A DNA stretch of 46,898 bases from an uncultured Corynebacterium sp. (lineage in GTDB: Bacteria; Actinomycetota; Actinomycetes; Mycobacteriales; Mycobacteriaceae). Of this stretch, positions 1 to 7,379 are shown piece after piece. The notes beneath the pieces were generated by a model, which was given only the letters and a program-made list of their open reading frames with translations, was not told the origin of the DNA and ran no database searches. The stretch covers positions 1 to 46,898 of the forward strand of contig NZ_CABTZR010000010.1 in NCBI RefSeq assembly GCF_902489365.1. Direction: 5' to 3'. The position numbers and the translations under genes are program-made. Position 1 is the first letter of the stretch, and every line of letters begins with the position of its first letter.

Positions 1-216
1 CAGGTGGCCGTAGTGCGGCAGACCGTTGGCAAAAGGAGGGCCATCATAAAAGACGTACTCTGGGCAGCCTTCGGTCTGCTTGAGGCTGGCTTTAAAGGTG
101 TCGTCGGCCTTCCAGTACTTCTGGACTTCCTGCTCCATATCGGGGAAGCGAGAAGACCCAGCAGTCATATCGACTTTGGGATAAACACTGCCGACGTTCG
201 CGGGGTCGTTGCTCAT
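1..216 (-). CDS. ileS: Isoleucyl-tRNA synthetase, N-terminal fragment
   Basis: The minus strand reads from an ATG at 216 to the window edge, giving the first 72 codons of a class I aminoacyl-tRNA synthetase; the rest lies outside the window. The enzyme charges tRNA-Ile with isoleucine in the cytoplasm. The segment has the family pattern: an acidic N-terminal stretch, 'EVQKYWKADDTF', then 'FYDGPPFANGLPHYGHL', whose HYGH is the HIGH signature of the ATP site. A GAAGGA ribosome site (230-225) sits 8 nt before the ATG. The T-box leader directly upstream independently supports the identity, because its specifier codon is ATC (Ile). The gene lies downstream of divIVA, as I recall it does in C. glutamicum. 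Confidence 0.95.
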   Translation of the reverse strand, partial: MSNDPANVGSVYPKVDMTAGSSRFPDMEQEVQKYWKADDTFKASLKQTEGCPEYVFYDGPPFANGLPHYGHL

Positions 217-418
217 CTAAAAATTCCTTCACTCATTCGCTGTGACGGGGACGCGCCTTACGGCTCGCGGTACCACCCCGCTTGGGCGCCGAGGCGCCCC
301 GCTTCGTTGATGTGAAGGAGATGACGGTCCCTACCCGCCCGGTTCTAATAATGCTCCACTGAAAGCGAAGCACGTTCTTCCGGAATGCTCCCCGGTGATG
401 GCCGGCTCACTGGATACG
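217..418 (-). promoter_or_regulatory. T-box riboswitch (Ile), translational type, ileS leader
   Basis: The leader contains the T-box core GGGTGGTACCGCG on the minus strand (279-266). It also contains an actinobacterial ileS-type specifier region 'GCCGGCCATCACCGGGG', with the ATC specifier at 399-397. There is no U-rich terminator before ileS. Instead the minus-strand segment CTCCTTCAC (320-312) is complementary over 8 bp to GTGAAGGA (232-225), which contains the ileS Shine-Dalgarno sequence. That fits a translational T-box in which the SD is sequestered when tRNA-Ile is charged and released when uncharged tRNA binds the T-box. The switching scheme is inferred from the family; the two complementary segments are seen directly. 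Confidence 0.9.
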
Positions 419-424
419 CCTAAA

Positions 425-430
425 AGTATA
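425..430 (-). promoter_or_regulatory. -10 element of the ileS leader promoter
   Basis: TATACT on the minus strand (430-425) is a near-perfect -10 hexamer. It would start the transcript near 418, just before the conserved 'GGCGTATCCAGTGAGCC' of the T-box. No convincing -35 is seen at the usual spacing. The rest of the stretch to the HNH start (431-579) must hold the divergent promoter of that gene; I see no clear consensus there. Confidence 0.5.
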
Positions 431-579
431 GCGAGGCGGTCAAGTTTTCACAGGCGCAGGTTCCCGTGAACCCCAAATTAGAAACGCCAGTACACAAAAG
501 AGGCACCTGGGATAAGGTTTTCCACAGGAACATTTTTTCTAATGCGCGCAGGTCATAAGGTGTTTTAAGCTCCACTGTC

Positions 580-1653
580 ATGAGCGCACTGCAGACTTTC
601 CTTAACGCACTCGGGGCCGGCATCGATGTCGTCGCCGAGTGCGAAGGCATGTCTGAAGCAGACCTCATCGCCGCCGGTTCCCCAGACAAAACCGCCGCGG
701 AGTTGGTACGGCTCCATACGAGCTTCTTTGGCAAAACCGCCATGACGCGGATGCAACGTGACGCAGTGAAGGCAGCGCGCCAACGCAAGCATTCTTTGCC
801 TACCTTGGAGGTCATCGACCGCTATGCCCGCAAAGCCACAACACAAGCGTTGGGTTGGAAACTACGCCTAGAACTCTGCCGAACAAGCGCTGACACCCTC
901 GCCATGGAGGCGCTGGCGAAGAAGAAGCTCAAGGAACACTCAGCACCACCCACGCCGAAGGAGGGCGTGACTGTCTACCGCCGCCGCAATGCACCATGGA
1001 CGATGGCGATCACGGGCCCCTCGCAACTGATTGCAGAGCTTAACGACGCCGTCGACCCAGCACGCCCCCTCGAGTCCATCCGCGAGGCCTTCTTCAAAGG
1101 CGCTGCTCCGCGCCGCGGCTTGCAGAGCAATATCCTTGTTCCGCTGGATGCAATGACGAAAATTCTCGACGGTGACGGCGAAGAAATCACCCTCCAGATG
1201 ACCAATGGCGCCACGATGACCGGGGCAGAGTACCTCAACAAGGTCATCGCCGGTGAAATCGATAAAGACGGCGCGCTCGCAACTCTTTTTCATCCCTATC
1301 ACGGGCCGGTCAACCTCTACTACGAGGAGCGCTCGGCCAGCATCAAGCAGCGCATCATGGCTATGGCCGAATTCCCGGTCTGTGCTTGGGATGACTGCCT
1401 GAAGCCGGCCGATGAATGCCAAGTTCATCACCTCATCGCGTGGAAGAACGGCGGGTACACCAACCAGGAAAACTTGGTGATGCTCTGCCCGTATCACAAT
1501 GGGGTGAACCAGGACGATCCGAATGCGCCGCCGGGTCGCGGCCGCATGGCCCGGGTCGGGGGTAAAGCGAAAAGGACACACGGCCCTCCCCCACCGCCCA
1601 CCCCGTTGCAAGCGCCTCCCGGGTTATTCGGCACCCCGGAGAGAAACGACTAG
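580..1653 (+). CDS. HNH endonuclease-motif protein (13E12/DUF222-like corynebacterial family)
   Basis: A 357-residue protein with an HNH nuclease module near the C-terminus, at about residues 268-312: a C-x4-C pair ('CAWDDC'), then 'QVHHLIAWKNGG', then 'NLVMLCPYHN'. These supply the His-His, Asn and His residues expected of a beta-beta-alpha metal nuclease with a structural zinc site. The N-terminal 250 residues resemble the multicopy HNH proteins common in corynebacteria, whose function is unknown. A Pro-rich tail follows the HNH. It is the only long plus-strand gene in the first 22 kb and sits between the 56-residue membrane protein gene and ileS. No good ribosome site precedes the ATG; a TAAGCT hexamer 8 nt upstream would allow a leaderless start. 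Autonomous mobility is not shown. Confidence 0.8.
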   Translation: MSALQTFLNALGAGIDVVAECEGMSEADLIAAGSPDKTAAELVRLHTSFFGKTAMTRMQRDAVKAARQRKHSLPTLEVIDRYARKATTQALGWKLRLELCRTSADTLAMEALAKKKLKEHSAPPTPKEGVTVYRRRNAPWTMAITGPSQLIAELNDAVDPARPLESIREAFFKGAAPRRGLQSNILVPLDAMTKILDGDGEEITLQMTNGATMTGAEYLNKVIAGEIDKDGALATLFHPYHGPVNLYYEERSASIKQRIMAMAEFPVCAWDDCLKPADECQVHHLIAWKNGGYTNQENLVMLCPYHNGVNQDDPNAPPGRGRMARVGGKAKRTHGPPPPPTPLQAPPGLFGTPERND

Positions 1654-1676
1654 GAGCTACACAGCTAGGAGTCTTC

Positions 1677-1723
1677 ACAAAAGTAGCCCTCCACCCAGAA
1701 TTATCACTGGGCCGAGGGCTACT
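1677..1723 (-). terminator. Intrinsic terminator overlapping the stop of the 56-aa gene
   Basis: A 10-bp perfect inverted repeat, agtagccctc (1682-1691) and gagggctact (1714-1723), is followed on the minus strand by TTTTG. The distal arm includes the TAG stop of the small membrane-protein gene. Without the T tract it could also slow plus-strand transcripts from the HNH gene. Confidence 0.75.
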
Positions 1724-1889
1724 CGTCGTGCTTGCGACGCAGCTTGATCACGGTGTCTGCGATGAACAGAACAATACCCACCCCAGCCGAAGCGAAGAGC
1801 ACGTACAAGGACCACTCAGCAGCGGTGAGGATGTAGTTCACGAACGCCAAGAAAGCAACAAAGGCCAGAAGCAATGCGCCGATGAGCAT
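1719..1889 (-). CDS. Small membrane protein, 56 aa, function unknown
   Basis: ATG at 1889 is preceded by a strong AGGAGA ribosome site ('GAGAGGAGAACGCAC'), and the frame stays open for 56 codons to TAG. The product has two hydrophobic helices, about residues 2-22 and 27-44. A positive C-terminal tail ('KLRRKHDE') fits a hairpin with both ends in the cytoplasm. It lies between divIVA and ileS, has its own terminator, and is preceded by a tandem 10-bp repeat that may be its operator. I do not recognise a named family. Support comes from the ribosome site, the membrane pattern and the terminator at its end. Confidence 0.7.
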   Translation of the reverse strand: MLIGALLLAFVAFLAFVNYILTAAEWSLYVLFASAGVGIVLFIADTVIKLRRKHDE

Positions 1890-1940
1890 GTGCGTTCTCC
1901 TCTCCCACCAATGACTAAGGGCTCTGTGCTTACAAAGAAT

Positions 1941-1964
1941 GTATACCTACGGACGTATACCTAC
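1941..1964 (-). repeat. Tandem GTAGGTATAC boxes upstream of the 56-aa gene
   Basis: GTATACCTAC occurs twice on the plus strand (1941-1950 and 1955-1964), 14 bp apart. Read on the minus strand this is GTAGGTATAC twice. It lies about 50-75 bp upstream of the small membrane-protein start and overlaps a possible -10 (TACATT). A direct-repeat operator is the simplest reading. Confidence 0.5.
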
Positions 1965-1999
1965 AGAAAAGAATAACGGCGCCCCCGCAGGGACGCCGC
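1965..1999 (-). terminator. Intrinsic terminator after divIVA
   Basis: Immediately after the divIVA stop the minus strand carries a GC-rich stem (GGCGTCCC, loop TGC, GGGGCGCC, one G-U pair), then TTATTCTTTTC. This closes the dcw/divIVA transcription unit. Confidence 0.75.
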
Positions 2000-2010
2000 T
2001 CATTCAGAGA

Positions 2011-3141
2011 TTAATTGTTGGACTTTCCAGCCTCACCGTTAGGGGCAGCGGTGCCGCGGGACTCCAACTCCTCAAGCTGGGACTGCAGCAGCGTCTTGAG
2101 GCGGGTACGGTACTCGCGCTCGAAGGTGCGCAGCTCGGAGATGCGGGCCTCCAGAGCGGTCTGCTGCTGCTTGACTGTGTTCATGACCTCGGTGTGCTTC
2201 TTCTCAGCATCTGCCTGCAGGGCAGCTGCCTTCTCCTCAGCCTGGCGAATCTGTGCCTCGGCGCGGGACGTAGCATCGGCCTCAGTCTGCTTTGCCTTGT
2301 TTTCGGCGTCAGCCACCAGCTTCTTGGAGCGGGTATCGGCTTCCTGCAGCTGCGCGTCGTAGCGCTTCTGGGCGTCAGCAAGCTGAGCCTTGGAGTGAGA
2401 GTCAGCGTCGGCAAGCTGCTTCTCTGCAGCCGTGCGGGCCTCCGCCAGCATGGACTCGGAATCGGCCTTGGCCTCGTTGGTAAGGCGGTCTGCCATCTCC
2501 TGCGCCAGGCCCAGAACGCGGGCTGCCTGCATATGCGTGTCCGGGGTGGCGAGGCCCTGTGCGTTGGACTGTGCAGCACCTGCACCAGCCACGGCAGCAG
2601 CGGAAGATGCGGTGGTGGAGGTTGCGGAGTTCTTCTTTGCGGACTCCAGCTCCTTCTTGGTGCTCTCCAGTTCCTTCTTGGAGGCCTCGAGCTCGCGCTT
2701 GGCAGCAGCAGCTTCCTCGCGTGCGGCCTTGAGCTCTGCGGAATTGTCCTGTGCCTGAGCGGCCGGTGCCTGGGAAGACTGCGCCTGAGCGGCCTTCGCC
2801 TGTTCCTGGGCGCGCTTGGTTTCTTCCTTGGCCTTGGCAATCTCGTTCTTGGAGTCAGCCAGCTTTGCCTCATACTCAGCGCGAAGCTTGGATTCGACTT
2901 CCTTGCGCACAGCGGCCTCGTCGACCTTAGCGGCAGCGGCACCGCCGGCAGCGCCGGCCGGAGCCTGAGACTTCAGCTCCTCAACCTGGGCGTGGAGATC
3001 ATCGTTCTCATCCTGCAGCTGAGCAAGAGCATCCTCAACGAGGTCGAGGAACTGATCGACCTCATCCTCGTTGTAGCCACGCTTGCCAATTGGCGGCTTG
3101 CTGAAAGCGACGTTGTGTACATCAGCTGGTGACAGTGGCAT
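2011..3141 (-). CDS. divIVA: DivIVA/Wag31 polar growth scaffold
   Basis: A 376-residue protein that opens with the DivIVA membrane-binding domain ('MPLSPADVHNVAFSKPPIGK', then 'GYNEDEVDQFLDLVEDAL'). An Ala/Gln-rich segment follows, then a long Glu/Lys/Ala coiled coil from about residue 60 to 240, a helix near 'ARVLGLAQEMADRLTNEAK', and a second coiled coil to about residue 355. In corynebacteria DivIVA marks the cell poles, recruits the elongation machinery and is essential. About 376 aa is longer than mycobacterial Wag31 (about 260) but normal for the genus. The start is supported by a purine-rich GGGGAAGAG before ATG 3141. The 168-nt gap upstream contains -10-like hexamers (TACAAT at 3238-3233, TATTAT at 3216-3211), so it probably has its own promoter. 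Confidence 0.95.
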   Translation of the reverse strand: MPLSPADVHNVAFSKPPIGKRGYNEDEVDQFLDLVEDALAQLQDENDDLHAQVEELKSQAPAGAAGGAAAAKVDEAAVRKEVESKLRAEYEAKLADSKNEIAKAKEETKRAQEQAKAAQAQSSQAPAAQAQDNSAELKAAREEAAAAKRELEASKKELESTKKELESAKKNSATSTTASSAAAVAGAGAAQSNAQGLATPDTHMQAARVLGLAQEMADRLTNEAKADSESMLAEARTAAEKQLADADSHSKAQLADAQKRYDAQLQEADTRSKKLVADAENKAKQTEADATSRAEAQIRQAEEKAAALQADAEKKHTEVMNTVKQQQTALEARISELRTFEREYRTRLKTLLQSQLEELESRGTAAPNGEAGKSNN

Positions 3142-3309
3142 TGACTTCTCTTCCCCTTACGAATCGGTCAAACCTCTAGAGGGTCCAGAGGCCGGGTACA
3201 TATGCGGTTAATAATACGGATTGTGGTAACTCATTGTATCCGAATCAACACATTATCTAACGCGGGCGCGAGTCTCAACGTTAACAGGAGGGTTTAATAC
3301 ACCCGTTAG

Positions 3310-3645
3310 TTACACCGCAAGTCCGTTGGTACCAAAAAATAGCCACGCAATAAGTTGCGAAAGAACGGACAAAAGCAGGAACAAAATAATGATGGAAACA
3401 TCGAGCGCGATGCCACCCAATTGCAGCGGCGGAATCACCTTTCGCAGCGCCTTGACCGGCGGATCAGTGACCACGAAAAGCACCTCAGCAACCATCATGA
3501 ACCAGCGGGGCGGGTTGAATTGGCGCGAAAAAGACTGAATCATTTCAATGACGATGCGCGCCAACAAAATCCACGAGTAAAGACTCACGGCGACGAGGAG
3601 AATTGAACCTAAAGCACTCACAATGCCTGAGCCTATCGGAATCAC
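3310..3645 (-). CDS. yggT: YggT-family membrane protein
   Basis: A 111-residue protein with two strong transmembrane helices, about residues 9-35 and 78-104. They flank the family's conserved middle 'RQFNPPRWF...VTDPPVKALRKVIPP'. YggT proteins are small inner-membrane proteins of poorly known role. In Gram-positives the gene sits beside sepF and divIVA, as here, which suggests a part in division or envelope assembly. The GTG at 3645 follows GGCGGGG; a second GTG at 3621 would remove eight residues and begin nearer the usual family N-terminus, so the start is uncertain. Confidence 0.85.
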   Translation of the reverse strand: MIPIGSGIVSALGSILLVAVSLYSWILLARIVIEMIQSFSRQFNPPRWFMMVAEVLFVVTDPPVKALRKVIPPLQLGGIALDVSIIILFLLLSVLSQLIAWLFFGTNGLAV

Positions 3646-3841
3646 CCCCGCCAGCGGTACTCCCCTGCCCTATGGTTCGCCCTCGGCGAACAGAGATGGC
3701 ACCGCGGTAGCTCACCGGCGCCGAGAATGACTCTCCGATGAGGCCCCACAATGAAAACGACGAAACCGCCCCATCGTCTTTCTCCTCCCTTAAGCCAACA
3801 CGGAGGAGATTAACGATGAAGCGGTTAAAACCTGAACGTCT

Positions 3842-4264
3842 CTAGCGCAGGTGCGCTGCTCGCTCCAGCTCCACGGTAGAGATATCAGCGCCCTTCGGCA
3901 CAATGGCAAAAACCTTGCGGCTGGTGTCCATGCCCTTGGTCAGGTTCTTCATGCGGCCCTCCAACGCGAAGCAGAGGCCAGCGGCAAAGTCCACGAAGCG
4001 CTTGGCGGAGCCGCGGTCGGCGTCGGTGAGCTCAAAGACCACTGCGTCACCGTCACGGAAGGGACCACCAACCTTTGCTGCATCATCAAAGGAGACGAGG
4101 GAGAGAGCCACGATGGTCGGGACAAACTCCTCTTCCTGCTTTTCGTAGGAAGGTGCGTAGGCCGGAGCGTTGTAGCTGCGCTCGTCGGCGTAGTAGGCAT
4201 CGTCGGCGTCCATGTCCATCGGGCCCAGCCCGAAGAACTCTTTAGTCCTATCAATCAGTGACAT
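3842..4264 (-). CDS. sepF: SepF, membrane anchor of FtsZ
   Basis: A 140-residue protein with the SepF layout. An N-terminal amphipathic membrane-targeting helix ('MSLIDRTKEFFGLG') is followed by an acidic Tyr-rich linker to about residue 45. The SepF fold follows, about 48-135 ('PTIVALSLVSFDDAAKVGG', 'VVFELTDADRGSAKRFVDF'). SepF binds the FtsZ C-terminal tail; in Actinobacteria, which lack FtsA, it is the main membrane tether of the Z ring. A GAGGGAGA ribosome site precedes ATG 4264. It lies downstream of yggS with a 69-nt gap that contains a dyad. Confidence 0.95.
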   Translation of the reverse strand: MSLIDRTKEFFGLGPMDMDADDAYYADERSYNAPAYAPSYEKQEEEFVPTIVALSLVSFDDAAKVGGPFRDGDAVVFELTDADRGSAKRFVDFAAGLCFALEGRMKNLTKGMDTSRKVFAIVPKGADISTVELERAAHLR

Positions 4265-4308
4265 TCTGGGTCTCCCTCTGACCTAGTGTGTTCTGTTCAT
4301 TTGCTGTC

Positions 4309-4327
4309 TTGTAATGCAGTTTTACAA
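4309..4327. repeat. Dyad TTGTAA-N7-TTACAA between yggS and sepF
   Basis: A perfect 6-bp inverted repeat with a 7-bp spacer lies in the only gap of this part of the cluster. It is AT-rich against a GC-rich background and about 45 bp upstream of sepF. It could be an operator; no regulator is evident in the window. Confidence 0.4.
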
Positions 4328-4333
4328 TGACAT

Positions 4334-5044
4334 TTAACCTAGCGGGCGGGCTCCCATGATTCCGGTTCCGACACGCACGATATCCGTTCCAGATGCAATC
4401 GCTGCCTCCATGTCGGCGCTCATGCCGGCGGACATTTTCAGGTCTCGCCCAAGCTTGGCCGCCGCCTCATCCGTCAATGCCCTCACCTGGGTGAAAACCT
4501 CCGCCGGATCGCTCTCCAGCGGTGGAACCACCATGAAGCCACACAGCTGCAGGTTCTCCAGATCTTCGACCAGATCCACCAGAGCAGATACACCCTCTAG
4601 CGGGCAGCCGCCACGCGCGGTATCACCGTCGGCGGATACCTGGATATAGACCGGTAGCGAGTCCTCGCGCTGGCCGCGTTCCTGGGCAAGAGCCACACCG
4701 CGGTCGAGTGCTCTGGCGAGTTTTTCTGAGTCGAGCGAGTGAACACTATGCGCCCACCGGGCCACGTGGTTCGCTTTCTTGGTCTGAACCTGGCCAATCA
4801 TGTGGAAACGTATCTCGGGCAGGGCCTCCGCCTTGGCGCGCGCTTCCTGCTCGCGATTTTCCGCCACATCTGTGATCCCCAACTCCGCTAGCAGCGCGAT
4901 GTCCTCGGCCGGGTGAAACTTCGTCACCGGCAGCAGCTGCGGGGCAGGGCGGCCAGCGGCCTCAGCGAAACGGTGAATAGCAGCGCGGGTGCTCTCCAGG
5001 CCAGCCCTCAGCTCTTCACGGCGCGCAGTATCGTTGTTCGTCAT
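4334..5044 (-). CDS. yggS: YggS/PROSC-type pyridoxal phosphate homeostasis protein
   Basis: A 236-residue single-domain PLP-binding protein with the alanine-racemase-like barrel. The PLP lysine is in 'LLPVTKFHP' (Lys42 from this start). Other family blocks are 'AENREQEARAKAEAL', 'HMIGQVQTKKANHV', 'MSAGMSADMEAAI' and 'VRVGTGIMG'. The family buffers PLP and affects amino-acid metabolism; it has no proven enzymatic activity. I chose ATG 5044 over an upstream in-frame start at 5059 because GGAGG sits 6 nt before it. TAATG overlaps the pgeF stop by one base, implying translational coupling. Confidence 0.93.
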   Translation of the reverse strand: MTNNDTARREELRAGLESTRAAIHRFAEAAGRPAPQLLPVTKFHPAEDIALLAELGITDVAENREQEARAKAEALPEIRFHMIGQVQTKKANHVARWAHSVHSLDSEKLARALDRGVALAQERGQREDSLPVYIQVSADGDTARGGCPLEGVSALVDLVEDLENLQLCGFMVVPPLESDPAEVFTQVRALTDEAAAKLGRDLKMSAGMSADMEAAIASGTDIVRVGTGIMGARPLG

Positions 5045-5784
5045 TAATCCTCCAACCAAATCACGCCGGCTTGGCGTCCGGTGACGCCCTCGCGGCGATA
5101 AGAAAAGAAATCTGTGTCCTCAATCGTGCAGCGCGGGTCCGATTCGATAGCCGTAACCCCCATCTCCATCAATTGACGAATCAGCCCAGCGCGCACATCG
5201 ACGCCCCAGGTACCCGACGACGTGCGAGTCTTGGAGCCAGGCAGATGCTTCTCGACGTCATCCGCCATCGCCTCCGGCACCTCATAGTTACGTCCAGAAG
5301 CGGCCGGCCCCATGAGCACCTGAATCGAGGCGGGGCGAGCCCCTAACTCAACCATGGTATTGACGGTATTGCGGACGATTCCGTTGCGCGCGCCAAGGCG
5401 CCCGGCGTGTGCGGCGCCGATGACGCCCGCGGAGACGTCGACAAGCAGCACCGGCGTACAGTCTGCCACGAGAACGCCTAGGCCCAAGCGTTTTTCGGTG
5501 GTTACCACGGCATCGGTGGTCGGCACGGGCTCCTCGACGCCGCGGCGCTCGGCCCCCACCACCGTCACGGTGTTGGTGTGGAGCTGTTCCATCCACACGA
5601 TGTCCTCTAAGCCCGTGGCTCGGCGAAGCCGCTCGCGATTGGCGGCCACGGCGGCGGAGTCATCGCCGACGTGATCGCCGAGGTTAAAAGAGTCAAAAGG
5701 CGACGACGACGCCCCGCCGGCACGGCTTGTGAAAACCATGCGGACGGGGCGTCGTGCTGCGTGTGCTTCCTCGTTTACTGGCAT
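5044..5784 (-). CDS. pgeF: PgeF/YlmD laccase-domain protein (peptidoglycan editing factor, purine nucleoside phosphorylase family)
   Basis: A 246-residue protein of the YfiH/DUF152 family. The three metal-binding signature residues are in 'WMEQLHTNTV' (His), 'VLVADCTPVLL' (Cys) and 'GAAHAGRLG' (His). Family members act as cytosolic purine nucleoside phosphorylases/adenosine deaminases and, in E. coli, keep L-Ser from replacing L-Ala in peptidoglycan. The position directly after ftsZ is standard in Actinobacteria and Firmicutes. TGGAG precedes ATG 5784. The fourth residue of the common HAGWRG motif is Arg here, which I believe is usual for corynebacteria. Confidence 0.92.
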   Translation of the reverse strand: MPVNEEAHAARRPVRMVFTSRAGGASSSPFDSFNLGDHVGDDSAAVAANRERLRRATGLEDIVWMEQLHTNTVTVVGAERRGVEEPVPTTDAVVTTEKRLGLGVLVADCTPVLLVDVSAGVIGAAHAGRLGARNGIVRNTVNTMVELGARPASIQVLMGPAASGRNYEVPEAMADDVEKHLPGSKTRTSSGTWGVDVRAGLIRQLMEMGVTAIESDPRCTIEDTDFFSYRREGVTGRQAGVIWLED

Positions 5785-5808
5785 GCACTCCAGAGTAGCG
5801 GGCTGGGA

Positions 5809-7173
5809 CTAGCGCATGAAGGACGGCACGTCGAGATCGTCGTCGCCGTCATCGTCGAAGTCACGGCCACGACGCTCCGTGGGGCGGGAGAGACGGTACT
5901 CATCATCGCCGCCGCGGCGGTAGTCCTCACCGCGGAAGCGATCCGAGGTGGTAAATAGTCCGCTCGACGGGGCCGGCTCTGCCGGCTGCTCTCGCTCGTA
6001 GGAGTGACGCGGGGCGTACTCGTCACGCTCAATGCGCTGGGAGTCAGCGCGCTGCGGTTCTGCGCGGGTGTAGTCCTCGCGCGGAGCCTCGGTGCGCGGC
6101 GCGGCGGGGTTCTCAGGCTGTGCTTCAGCACGATTCTCGAAGAGGGAACCCGGGCGTGCAGCCGGGGTAGCCTCCGAACCTTGCTGCTGCGCCTGGCCAG
6201 GCTGCGCCGGCTGGGAGGTCATGTTGGCCTGGGCATCGAAGCCGGTGGCGATGATGGTGACGCGGACTTCGTCTCCAAGGTTGTCATCGATGATGGTGCC
6301 GAAAATGATGTTGGCATCCTCGTCAGCGCGCTCCTCCACCATGGAGGCAGCCGCGTTGACCTCGTGGAGGCCCAGGTCGGAGCCACCGGCGATGGACAGC
6401 AGCACGCCCTTGGCGCCTTCCATCGTCGACTCCAGCAGCGGGGAGTTAATGGCCTGCTCCGCGGCGTTGAGCGCGCGGTTATCGCCGCGGGCAAAGCCGA
6501 TGCCCATGAGGGCGGAACCGGCGTCGGACATGACGGAGCGAACGTCCGCAAAGTCGACGTTGATCATGCCCGGGATGGTGATGAGGTTGGTAATACCCTG
6601 CACACCGTTGTGCAGGACTTCGTCGGCGGCCCGGAAGGCCTCGACGATGGACAGCTCCTCGCCGCCCAGCTGCATGAGGCGATCATTCGGGATAACGATG
6701 AGGGTATCGCAGACCTCGCGCAGCTCTTCGATGCCGGCCATGGCCTGACGGGTGCGGCGCGCGCCCTCGAACTTGAACGGGCGGGTAACAACGCCGACGG
6801 TCAAAGCACCCATCTTCTTCGCGATGGAGGCGACCACCGGAGCGGCGCCGGTACCGGTTCCGCCACCCTCGCCAGCCGTCACAAAGACCATGTCGGAGCC
6901 CTGGAGGGCGTCTTCAATTTCGGTCTTGTGATCCTCCGCGGAGGTCTTACCTACCTCCGGGTTAGCGCCGGCGCCAAGGCCGCGGGTGGCCTCGCGTCCG
7001 ATGTCGAGCTTGGTATCCGCATCGGAGAAAATCAGCGCCTGGGAATCGGTGTTGATCGCCACGAACTGGACTCCCTTGAGCCCTTCTTCGATCATGCGGT
7101 TTACAGCGTTGACACCGCCGCCGCCGACGCCGACGACCTTGATGTCCGCGAGGTTGTTGCTAGATGAGATCAT
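5809..7173 (-). CDS. ftsZ: Cell division GTPase FtsZ
   Basis: A 454-residue tubulin homologue that polymerises with GTP into the cytokinetic ring. It shows the N-terminal nucleotide site ('VVGVGGGGVNAVNRM'), the tubulin signature 'GEGGGTGTGAAP' (residues 101-112), the T7 loop 'NVDFADVR' and a complete GTPase core to about residue 315. A long disordered linker rich in Arg, Glu and Pro follows, ending in the conserved tail 'DLDVPSFMR' that binds SepF and FtsW. The linker makes it longer than the usual 380-440 aa. The 206 nt upstream (7174-7379) hold a GCCTCT...AGAGGC hairpin and probably internal ftsZ promoters. The ribosome site before ATG 7173 is weak. Confidence 0.98.
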   Translation of the reverse strand: MISSSNNLADIKVVGVGGGGVNAVNRMIEEGLKGVQFVAINTDSQALIFSDADTKLDIGREATRGLGAGANPEVGKTSAEDHKTEIEDALQGSDMVFVTAGEGGGTGTGAAPVVASIAKKMGALTVGVVTRPFKFEGARRTRQAMAGIEELREVCDTLIVIPNDRLMQLGGEELSIVEAFRAADEVLHNGVQGITNLITIPGMINVDFADVRSVMSDAGSALMGIGFARGDNRALNAAEQAINSPLLESTMEGAKGVLLSIAGGSDLGLHEVNAAASMVEERADEDANIIFGTIIDDNLGDEVRVTIIATGFDAQANMTSQPAQPGQAQQQGSEATPAARPGSLFENRAEAQPENPAAPRTEAPREDYTRAEPQRADSQRIERDEYAPRHSYEREQPAEPAPSSGLFTTSDRFRGEDYRRGGDDEYRLSRPTERRGRDFDDDGDDDLDVPSFMR

Positions 7174-7379
7174 ACGAGGGTCTCTTGCCTTTCGAATAAG
7201 CTTTTAATGTAAACGAGGAGGCGCCTCTTTTCGCGAGAGGCGGTTACATCCATCTTTAACGACAACGGGGTAATTTCGGCGCACATTTTGCCGCGTGTCG
7301 GTACCCTCAACCTCTACTTTAGGGTTGCTGACATGCGGTTTTCTTAACAGGTGTCCCACCCGCCCCACTTGCGACGCGC

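Noticed and set aside
1939..3132. A 397-codon open frame antisense to divIVA, and similar long frames antisense to ftsZ (6004-7167) and qcrB (41342-43081)
   Set aside because: They arise from the third-position GC bias of the genuine genes, have no family features or ribosome sites, and the minus-strand products are unambiguous.
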